NCBI GenBank assembly: GCA_024516035.1
Contig: CM044958.1
Coordinates: forward strand, 26,059,517-26,123,516
DNA length: 64,000 bases
Direction: 5' to 3'
From: Bactericera cockerelli
Lineage: Eukaryota > Arthropoda > Insecta > Hemiptera > Triozidae
Position numbers and translations under genes: made by a program
Part shown: one piece after another, positions 55,774-64,000 of the stretch
Position numbering within the stretch: position 1 is the stretch's first letter
Layout of the letters: every line of letters begins with the position of its first letter
Notes under the pieces: model-generated
What the model saw: the letters and a program-made list of their open reading frames with translations, nothing else
Told to the model about the DNA's origin: nothing
Database searches by the model: none

Positions 55774-57829
55774 TAAAGTTTTATTTTAATATGTGACCAC
55801 ATAATTATAAGACTCAGGATTAGGTGTATAGTAATCAATAGTAGTATAATTTTTATTTAAAATGGTAAAAACATTTCGAAGAATAAACATCGTCTTTTTC
55901 AGTTGAGAGTGTTGAGGGGTTTAATTGTTCTAACTCCGATAAATAAAAACAATGAAAAAATCGTTAAACAAATCGACCTTTCTTTATACTACTTATAGTA
56001 AGTGGGGATAAAGAAAATATCTTTGGAAGGTTAAAATTGGAGAAAGGTTCAGTTCAAGGAATTCTCATTCCATAAATCTATTGAGACGGCCAGATTTGAG
56101 TGAGTAAATGCTCAACTTTTAAAAAATGGACATTCTCTTTTACATTGCCATTAGGAACCATAAGTACTAAATTTTAATTCAATCGGACTTGTACTTTGCA
56201 AGATATGCTTAGATAGGTACCTATGCTAGTATTTGAAGAAGCTCAACTTTTTGAAAAACGGACTCTTTAGATAGCACATGACCGCACTAAGTCAGTCATT
56301 GGTAACCATGCTTAATCAGCTCAATCTAACAACATAAAAACCTAGAGTAATCGTCAAACGAAGAAATTCACTCCTTAGTTTGTTCGTACAGTAAATATGT
56401 ATAATTGCTTTCTCCCTAGCTCTCTCTTTCTTTATCCCTCCGCCTTTATTTACTGTACCACCTACTCCCTCCCATGGCAGAGACAGGAAAAAGGGAAAAT
56501 CAATATGCAGCGTGACGCTGAGTATCCAAACCTTTGCGAGAGGAAATGTGTTATCCGAGAGTAGCAGTATCTCCCGTCCTTTTTACAATTCTCCTGCGTC
56601 AAAATAACAAAATTAAAAATAAATTTTCATTTCAAAATAAGTGCCAAATATTTCAAATAGGTGCCATTTCAAATTAAGTAATCATAATAATTTTCAAATC
56701 GTCCCAATTCCCATACCTACATTTAATTTTATTTTACCTCGCACAAGAACTTGTTGGATACATTCCATCAAGTTAATTACTTGATAGAAGACTCAGCGTT
56801 TTCAAAGAACTTTACAATGTTTCGATGTTGATCGAAAATTTTGTTCTTCTGTTTCATTCAAATTGCAACTGCCAGGTGATTTAACTATGCATACTCCAGC
56901 AATAATCGAGGTGAGTGGTGACCTTTTCATCTAAGTACCTACCTATTATATTATTATTATTATTACCTAGTACCTTCCAGAACTTTAGATTGATACCTTC
57001 TGCATTTTTGATTTTTTGGACATAAAGAGTTTTGAAACTGGACGCCGCATTTATACTTAGGTACTTTCCGTATTACCCTCACTGTTCGCTGTTATATTCG
57101 TATATTTTCTGTCCGTATACAGGGTGGACCAAAAAAACGTTTACACCCGTTAATGGTAGATTACTGACGACATTTCTAGGGCGGATCTGCAATCCGTTTT
57201 TTCGGATTCGCCTTTATAACTGCAAAAAGTGATTTTTTGCAACTTTCTGAAAAAGTCCGACTTTGGCTTATTCTTCTGGTCAGAACTTTTTTCCTGTTTT
57301 AGATGAGTTAATTCTGAACATTTCTGCAGAAAGCCAACAAAATTTCGATGTTTCTAGCTACACTACTTTGTTTTTTAAGGTTTGGTTTGGCAACTTTTTT
57401 GACACCTGAATAGAAAAAAAATTCTCATGTAAATTTTTTACACTTTGAAACACTCAAGATTTGCCCGACCAAATTTTGGCACAGACATGGGCAAGTTTGA
57501 TAAAAGTTGGCGGCCAACCCAAGGATGCTAAAAAATAATTTTACGATTTTTTATCACGTGATCTTCTGGGTAAACAAACCAGGTAAGTCTCAAAAAATGA
57601 TGTTCAAAATCTTAAAAGTGTTGACCGTGTAGGGTCGTCTTGTACTCAAAGAGTAGGTAATTAGCTATTTATGTCTGATAATTATTTTCCTTGGAATTAA
57701 TTAAAGGCCAGTCAAATGAATGATTGTTTGTTTCTCGATCATAGTTTTCAAGCATATTTTTCTGCATTCTATGAAATATTATGTTTAAACTTCTTGAGTT
57801 TTTTTAGTACAAGTTACATTATTATAATT

Positions 57830-58055
57830 CGGATGCTGAAATGGCAGATACGCATTTAGCATATGGAGTTGCCAACAGGAACATTTGGGATCACGTGAAA
57901 AACATAGTTTACGAAATCTGGTAGCAAGAATCCTGTTTGCATTCGATGACCTGGCAGAAAAAACTGGAATCTTCCGCAACATTCGACGGAACATGATGAA
58001 GAGGTTCAACCTTTGCATCCAGGAAGGTGGACGCCACTTCCATCAGTTCCTCTAA
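57830..58055 (+). pseudogene. C-terminal fragment of a Tc1/mariner-type (IS630) transposase
   Basis: An upstream frame reads NRNIWDHVKNIVYEIW, like the WG-x-x-KNxVY block after the catalytic domain of insect Tc1/mariner transposases. After a frameshift another frame reads LVARILFAFDDLAEKTGIF then RNIRRNMMKRFNLCIQ, EGGRHFHQFL and stop, like the usual C-terminal motif with a final Cys-Ile...GGHFxxxL. The rest of the gene is absent. A TACAGGGTGGACC end lies 0.7 kb upstream at 57119, and no right end is seen. Family assignment is from motif memory. Confidence 0.45.
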
Positions 58056-58070
58056 GGGAATTGAGAAGGC

Positions 58071-58077
<7 letters not shown>

Positions 58078-58120
<43 letters not shown>
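58078..58120. repeat. (GA)n microsatellite
   Basis: About 21 GA units directly after the transposase fragment. Confidence 0.95.
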
Positions 58121-58123
<3 letters not shown>

Positions 58124-58338
58124 CAAGAAGGTAGAAGGACAGTTCTGAGTTAGAACTAAGGTACTAAAGTCATCATTGGTTTCAAAAATTTGTGTGAGGA
58201 GAATCCATAGTGTGTACTTGGCTAAATAAAAAATGGCAACAGTCTTTTTTATTTTGTAGTCATGAATTTTTTGCTGGCTCTGGCGTTCGGATCGTGCGCG
58301 TTTAATCGTTCACATTGAACATACTAACACAAAATGTT

Positions 58339-58362
58339 TTTTTTTTTTTTTTTTTTTTTTAA
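58339..58362. repeat. T homopolymer, probable retroelement tail
   Basis: A run of about 23 T, possibly the poly-A of a minus-strand insertion. Confidence 0.6.
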
Positions 58363-58843
58363 TGTTTTTAAATACCTTTTTGTTTATATCAAAATAGTAT
58401 AAAACATAATAAAGACTGCAAAAGTTTATTAATTTTACAAAATATTATCTTGTTTTTTTCAAGACTTCTATTAAGAGTTGGTAATCGGTAAATATTTGTT
58501 ATTTAATTAGTATTGTTTATGATAGAAGAACCTACCTACATATTTACCTGGATTTATTTCATAAACTTTATTTTCGTTTGGAAAATTCGAACGTTTTTTT
58601 TTTTCTCTCGTAGGGCAGCATAAGAAAAACCATCCTTACATTATCAAGGCAGTCTCTCAGGGGCTTACATGAATAATAATTATGTGTATTGTGATACCAA
58701 TAGTATCTGATATAACTCAATTTACAGATGGTATTACCCCAAAAAAACCATAAGTTGTTGGTGTTACAACAGGTCAGATACAGGTATGAATAAAATATTC
58801 CATCAGATTTTTTTGATAATTAAAATAATATTGACCGTCGAGA

Positions 58844-58943
58844 NNNNNNNNNNNNNNNNNNNNNNNNNNNNNNNNNNNNNNNNNNNNNNNNNNNNNNNNN
58901 NNNNNNNNNNNNNNNNNNNNNNNNNNNNNNNNNNNNNNNNNNN
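58844..58943. other. assembly gap (100 N) at duplication boundary
   Basis: Exactly 100 N. Copy B of the mRpL37 region begins at the next base, which suggests two contigs joined by scaffolding. Confidence 0.99.
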
Positions 58944-59062
58944 CTCCATGAGAGTAGGTATAGGTACACACAATTGAGAACAGATAATGATGAAAATCAT
59001 TCCGCATGCAAATTATAACTAGATATATATACTATAGATTTTATTCTGGTTGTAGTAGTGTT

Positions 59063-59205
59063 AAGTTAAGTTATCATATTTGTGTTAATCACTTTCGTGA
59101 TGTCACAACTACTCAAACTCGCTTTTCTAAAACTACGCTGAAACCAGGACTTGAACCACCGACCTCCAGGTTACAAGTCCGCCGCCTTATCGATCAAGCC
59201 ACTGA
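59063..59205 (-). mobile_element. SINE family 1 in copy B only, flanked by 48-bp direct repeats
   Basis: The minus strand shows the box B and tail of family 1. The flanks 59015-59062 and 59206-59253 are identical over 48 bases, while copy A has a single version of that segment near 45504-45550. The SINE head is short (starts at CAGTGGCTTGATCG). Confidence 0.75.
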
Positions 59206-59843
59206 ATAACTAGATATATATACTATAGATTTTATTCTGGTTGTAGTAGTGTTTAAGGTGCAAGGATCCTTTGGTTCAGATTCCCCCAAATGCACGAGTC
59301 TCCTCATTATTAATTTATAGTATACAAGTGCTTTGTTTAAAATGTCAATTCGAGACAGCAAGTACTCATTACGCTACCTCTTTACTAATGTTAAATTTAT
59401 TACAATTAAAAAATATACTAAATTAAATAAAACGTTGAAAAAAATGTTATGTGATAATTTTATCATATAATTATGGCACGAAGAGAACAACTGGAATAAA
59501 GGGACTTTTAAGAACTACTTGGTGTTCGGGTAGCATAAATAAATGTACTGATACTGTGTATCTGCGTAGAACAAATTTTAAAAAGTACGAGTACATCAAT
59601 AACATACTAAGATTATGACATCTAGACCTAGACAATACAACAATTCTGGTTGCTATGGGAATATAGAGCTACAAAATAGTCCCTTTGAACCTATACATTA
59701 TTAGTTCATTCTAGGACTTTATCACCAATTTCATAATCGAATTCCAGGGTATTTCGGTAGCTAAGCGTTGAACCGAGGACGGTTGATGACTATTATTGAG
59801 TTTGACACATACAACATATATTTGGAGATTTCTGTTTGCTTAC

Positions 59844-59976
59844 CTGCATTTCTGTAGAACGCATAGAGCATCTCGAACACATGAGGGTTGTAACCAGTCA
59901 ACCCGGGTTTACCCAGATGATAACCCCAGTCTGAGCTGATCTCCATCACGGGATGAGACCAGAAGATATTGCGGAC
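59844..59976 (-). CDS. mRpL37: mRpL37 copy B, exon 8
   Basis: The same 133-bp exon as 46285-46153 with intact splice sites; the one change seen in it is a synonymous Ala codon. In copy B it is the last exon present: nothing matching terminal exon 9 (45082-45030) occurs between here and the assembly gap at 58943. As shown, copy B cannot make the normal C terminus unless that exon is in the gap. Confidence 0.85.
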
Positions 59977-60464
59977 CTGATGAAACAAAATCAAACCAAT
60001 AGTTCTCAAGATTTTTTATCGAGTGTTTTGCAGCCTTTTTAAATTCGTGGTCCTTAAACAAAGACTCTAGAATCTCAGTAGCCTGTGTTTTTTTGTTACA
60101 GATTACCCATGTCTTCCCATGAAGAGCAAGAAAGAAGAGACAATGCTTTCAGTTTGGGTCAACACAAGAGCACCAAAAGTTATTCCATGTACAGCTTAAA
60201 AATATACTTTAATTTTTTTTTGTTCAGAATTAGGCTCTGGAATTCTATCAAAGAAAAGATCTTTCAAGCGCCATAGCACTGAGCAAGCAGTGTCCTCAAT
60301 ATTTATTTATTTTATAACTGCAAATACCACAATTTATCGATGGTTAGATGATTTTTCAAGTGTCTAAAAACATAACCAAAACCAAACTTTCTCACGGGAA
60401 AACTTCTAATTAAACACGGATTTTTTGGGTGCCAACTCAATCTGAAATAATCAAAATAATATAC

Positions 60465-60581
60465 CTTTTGTGTTGAAGATAGATCCAGAGTGTTGAGTTG
60501 AAATGTACAGAAATGGAACATCTTAGCATCTGTTTGGACTAATTGTACTGTGCACGGAGATGGGAGACCTTTCACGTCATT
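60465..60581 (-). CDS. mRpL37: mRpL37 copy B, exon 7
   Basis: A copy of 47738-47622 with intact splice sites and one replacement, Asp to Gly at the fifth codon (KDLPS to KGLPS). The conserved FHF...FQLNTLDL block is unchanged. Confidence 0.87.
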
Positions 60582-60806
60582 CTGAAAATTAAATTTTTAA
60601 CAGAATACTGATCAGAGTAATAGAATATGAAAACTTAACTTTATGTTTATAAATTAGTTCACTGATGGGGTAGAGCATAGTTAGACTCTAATCGGAATGT
60701 TAAGTAGAGATCCATTAAGCCTAATTGATAAATTAACTGATTAGTCGTTCGCATAGTACTAATTGAGGTTTACATTTTCAACAATAGATAATACTAAGAA
60801 ACTAAC

Positions 60807-60960
60807 CGACCTCAGTACCTTGATCGATAATGCGGCGGACTTGTAGCCTGGAGGTCGGTGGTTCAAGTCTCGGTTTCAGTGTAGATTTATTAAAGCGAGT
60901 TTGAGTAGTTGTGATATCACAAAAGTGATTAATACAAATATGACAACTTAACTTAATAAA
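60807..60960 (+). mobile_element. SINE family 1 in copy B, uninterrupted
   Basis: Allelic or duplicate counterpart of 47968-48330. Head with CAGTACCTTGATCGATAATG, box B GGTTCAAGTCTCGG and complete tail. Confidence 0.7.
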
Positions 60961-61177
60961 AAAAAACTCTTTATTCGTATTTTGCCCTAAAAAATCGCAA
61001 CGAGGCGTAATTCATAGCCTTGGGCAATCTCTGCCATCAAATTTCATGTGCTAGTTTAAGTGCTAGTTTCACACTTGTAAAATTTTGTTTACTTTATATT
61101 ACGAGCACTCTAATTGGTTGATTAACAAACGGCCACAAAACGAGATTTCGGAAACAGCTGTTTAAATTTTAAATTAA

Positions 61178-61306
61178 GGGCGGAATTATTAGACAACATC
61201 AATAACTTAATTCGTTGGTAAGTGTCAGTTTTCCCTATCTTACACAGTACGCAATCCGTGACTTAGCGCCACAGAGGTATTACAAAAACGTCTATTAATT
61301 CCGTCC
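61178..61306. mobile_element. 129-bp Harbinger-like MITE in copy B only
   Basis: Ends GGGCGGAATTATTAGAC and, mirrored, GGACGGAATTAATAGAC, flanked by TAA on both sides. Copy A has the empty site near 48555. A 3-bp TAA target fits PIF/Harbinger elements. Confidence 0.7.
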
Positions 61307-61789
61307 TAAATGTTGATCCGGCCAACATTAAGTTCCCAATTAAAATTGTATCAACTATGCAACGAAAATTCAAATTTTAACGTTCGAGTAGAAGCTAATC
61401 GGTCAATTGGTCTCACTATGCACTATCATGCTGTTTTTATTTATTTGAAAACCAACCTCCGTAGTTCGATCGATAAGGCGGAAGCGTAGGTCGACAGTTT
61501 GGGTCCCAAGTTCAGCATATTTTTAGTAATGCGAAATTGAGTAGAAATCCAAAACATCATTACTTCTCATCTCTCTGAAAAAACTGGCTTGAGACTTGCT
61601 CTTGTAGAAAGAACTAAGAGATACTTGATAGTCATAGTAAATACCAGGTTCAAATAGATCTTTACATCTATATTTATGGTTGTTTTGGGAAATACTCAAA
61701 TTACTGTGGATCCAACCAAAATGATTGATTATATTTTTTATAATCCATCAATTACGATAGATTACGAATTTCGTAATCTATGGACTTAC

Positions 61790-61959
61790 TCCGTACAAGT
61801 AACGCGCTTGAGCCGCCGTCATGACAAAAGCTTTGAGTAGAGATCGGGCCAGAACTTGTGAGTCGGTGACTGGAGTGGCGAAGCTGTTCTTCACTTGGGT
61901 GTCATTGTAGTGGATGAGGGCTGTGTGCAGGTAAGGGTGCGACGCATTCGGATGCAATG
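61790..61959 (-). CDS. mRpL37: mRpL37 copy B, exon 6
   Basis: A 170-bp copy of 49389-49220 with intact acceptor and donor and the same encoded peptide as far as I can compare. The 3' intron flank is rearranged relative to copy A: about 180 bases of copy A (near 48836-49120) are missing or replaced. Confidence 0.87.
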
Positions 61960-62134
61960 CTGGAAAACCAAGCCATTATCTTATTATTACTAAAGTTATG
62001 TGACATTGTGACATAGATCTGTTTGCACATGATTCAAATTTGAAAACGGATATTACATGCTGTTATTTTTTACTATTGTATAAATTATATTATGTAAATA
62101 AATGGAATATGTATTATTAAAAGTTAGCAAGATA

Positions 62135-62413
62135 CAAGATCTCTCTCTTCTTCTATCTTCAGCGCTCAGAATCTTGTCAACACATACCAGAGTGAGATAG
62201 ACTTGTCTGAGTCAGATGAATTACTTTTAGTTAAACTTAAAAAGCTCTTCTGTGATTAATAATCTTGTGTCTATTTCTATTCTATCTGGTCTTAAATTAT
62301 AATCTAATACGTAATTGTCTTATTGTTAATGTTAATGCTAGTATGTAAATTTAATGTAAATTGTATATAATGTAACCAACCATGTGTCACAATAAATATA
62401 TTTGATTTGATGA
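62135..62413 (+). mobile_element. retroelement 3' fragment in copy B only
   Basis: About 270 bases absent from copy A (empty site near 49570). It ends in CACAATAAATATATTTGATT with a TTGAT-type terminal repeat, as in 5'-truncated non-LTR elements. Confidence 0.5.
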
Positions 62414-62812
62414 ATAGATAATACTAAAAAAAATCTGTCTATGGCTTTTATTTCTTCATTTTTTAAACTCATAGTATTAGTTACATAAAATTTAGTTTTT
62501 GAATTCAGAAAATCAGAACCAAATTCAGCTCACTATGTCAACTGTAAGCAAAGACTCCAGGATCCCATTTCACCAACAATTGAATAAAGGGAAAAATAAA
62601 GAGAATGGTCAACAACTGTGATATAAGAGGTACACACATATCTCTGCTCAGACAAAATTGGCATTTCTTTACAGCTTTCAGGGAACTCTAGGCAATCCAG
62701 TTAATTTCTATTTTTTCGAAAGGTGAACCAGTTACCTATGTTTAATAAAAATGCCTTCCTTTTTTTACATTATATCTACTGGTAATTCTACCACGTTTAC
62801 ATTTGCACTTAC

Positions 62813-63003
62813 GATAATAGTCATCAGTATTATAGAAATGAGTCTTTTCCATGGATATTGTAGACTTAAGTGGATGTATGTTGGGTAAATCGATAGAAGA
62901 TGCACTTTGGTGATTGTCTAGAAAACTGGGCAGGGGCACATCACCCATAACAACTTTGTCTCCACTTAATTGAAACTGTACTAGGTCTTCATCTTTCTGT
63001 ACA
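62813..63003 (-). CDS. mRpL37: mRpL37 copy B, exon 5
   Basis: A copy of 50159-49969, same length and phases, same tandem acceptors. A one-base T-run indel in the following intron changes only the non-spliced frame. Confidence 0.86.
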
Positions 63004-63098
63004 CTGAGCTGAAATCTAACAACAATTCAAATAAACTATGTATTTTTAGTAAACTAGCGGGTTACACCGCCGCTTCGCCAACCCATCAAACACACACA

Positions 63099-63251
63099 TA
63101 CAGGGTGTCCCATTGTAAACGAGACATTCTAATATCTCGAGACTAATGACGATAGAAAAAATCTCTTCAAGGATCGTTTTCATAACTCTAAGGGTTTTAC
63201 GCCAGTAGTTCTCGAGATATTTGAATTTCTTGTTTATAATGGGACACTCTA
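63099..63251. mobile_element. same 153-bp MITE in copy B
   Basis: Orthologous to 50255-50408 at the same intronic site, so the insertion predates the split of the two copies. Confidence 0.55.
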
Positions 63252-63315
63252 TTATGCATTTTGTGTATGGTATTTAATATAATTACTTATAAAGTTAAGA
63301 CACAATGATAATTAC

Positions 63316-63402
63316 CTGGCATCATTAAGCATAGCACGAGAAGAAATGTCCACATTTGATAGAGACTCACAGAGTTGTAGCAATTTATTTCCAATAAGGT
63401 AA
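63316..63402 (-). CDS. mRpL37: mRpL37 copy B, exon 4
   Basis: A copy of 50559-50473 with identical exon sequence and splice signals; only intronic substitutions differ nearby. Confidence 0.86.
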
Positions 63403-63887
63403 CTGAAAGAAAATGATAAAATTGACAAGATACTAACATCCTAGTGAGTAGGAAAAGTACTAACATACTCTCATGTGGGAAGGCAGCTTTGTGTGACAAA
63501 GGCTTGGTAACTAATAAGAAATCAAATTTTTCATCAATTAGTGAAATTACCTAAACATCCTTTATTCTATGCCTGATTTGTTTTTAGTTTATTATTTCAT
63601 AAGAGTCATATCTATTGTAGAGTCTGTATTGTTACCAATAAAACTAGTTTTAATTCTAGTAAAGGTTGTAACTATCACACATGAACTTTTCAAGTATTCA
63701 CGAATACTCTGATATTTAAAGTATTTTTTTATGCTGTAATTGTCTTTGGTGGGTAAAGTTTACAGCAATATTTTACAAATATAAATAAATTTGAAACTAA
63801 AAGTAAATAAAAAGTACCAATTTTTATATTCCTGGTTCGTGGTACTTTTCTGGTTCTACTTTTTAATCCTTCATTTTCTAAACTTAC

Positions 63888-64000
63888 TTTTTCCTAATAT
63901 CAGTTATTCCATAGTCTCGGGGTAACCTATGTGTGGGCCTCCCTTCAAGATACCTCAATGGCAGTTTTTCTTGGTATGCATCAAATACAAGGGCTGAGTA
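63888..64000 (-). CDS. mRpL37: mRpL37 copy B, exon 3 (cut by window edge)
   Basis: Matches 51157-51045 of copy A with the same AA/GTAAGT donor. The first seven bases and exons 1-2 lie beyond the right edge. Confidence 0.83.

Larger units (their letters stand above)
52785..58843. other. region upstream of mRpL37 copy A: no confirmed gene
   Basis: Holds the possible promoter near 54.5 kb, tRNA-like repeats, a TACAGGG end at 57119 with a transposase remnant, and simple repeats. A stretch at 54660-55500 repeats the phrase CAAAGGTTTT / CAGAGGTTTT and has AATCGATTATT inverted repeats near 55300. Confidence 0.5.
58944..64000. repeat. second copy of the 45.4-51.2 kb mRpL37 region
   Basis: Starting at the first base after the N gap, the sequence follows 45434 onward through exons and introns at high identity, in the same order and orientation. 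The offset changes from about 13.7 kb to 12.57 kb and back to 12.84 kb because of indels. It holds a SINE, a 129-bp MITE and a retroelement tail absent from copy A. It lacks copy A's 818-bp TIR element and the LINE tail at 48066-48262. Confidence 0.92.

Overview
This is AT-rich, intron-rich, transposon-dense animal nuclear DNA. The recognisable proteins (an insect-type neurexin exon and a metazoan mitochondrial ribosomal protein) and the many young tRNA-derived SINEs point to an insect. A hemipteran such as a planthopper is my guess from the repeat style, not something the window proves. Most open frames in the window are chance frames in introns or repeats. Two 100-N assembly gaps lie at 21792-21891 and 58844-58943.

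Left two thirds (1-42.5 kb): the minus strand carries the 5' part of Neurexin-1. The exon with the signal peptide and first LamG/LNS domain is at 41578-40982, and the first EGF exon is at 7983-7854. A new candidate 24-codon cassette exon at 30401-30330 lies between them, where vertebrate neurexins have splice site 1. All junctions are phase 0 and fit together. The gene continues off the left edge. The 33-kb intron is packed with mobile elements: foldback elements ending in TACAGGG (7208-7686, 11114-12771, up to 22861, 39352-40588), several SINE families, a 30-bp minisatellite, polypurine tracts, and a 1,492-bp element (35717-37208). That last element has about 400-bp terminal inverted repeats, a 6-bp target duplication and an intact ORF for a small membrane glycoprotein.

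Right third (45-64 kb): the minus strand carries mRpL37 (mitochondrial large-subunit protein mL37). Copy A is complete: nine coding exons from 52772 to 45030, every intron phase consistent, 426 codons. A second, nearly identical copy starts immediately after the N gap at 58944 and runs off the right edge. It holds coding exons 3 (partial) to 8 but no terminal exon. The two copies differ by several clean transposon insertions. This looks like either an uncollapsed haplotype in the assembly or a very recent truncated tandem duplication.

The two genes are unrelated in function (synaptic adhesion and mitochondrial translation). They lie on the same strand, with mRpL37 upstream of Nrx-1. The unusual biology here is mostly in the mobile elements: a mini Polinton-like element, a chimeric SINE with one clean target duplication, a SINE with 48-bp flanking repeats, and a family of terminal hairpins whose arms change while staying self-complementary.
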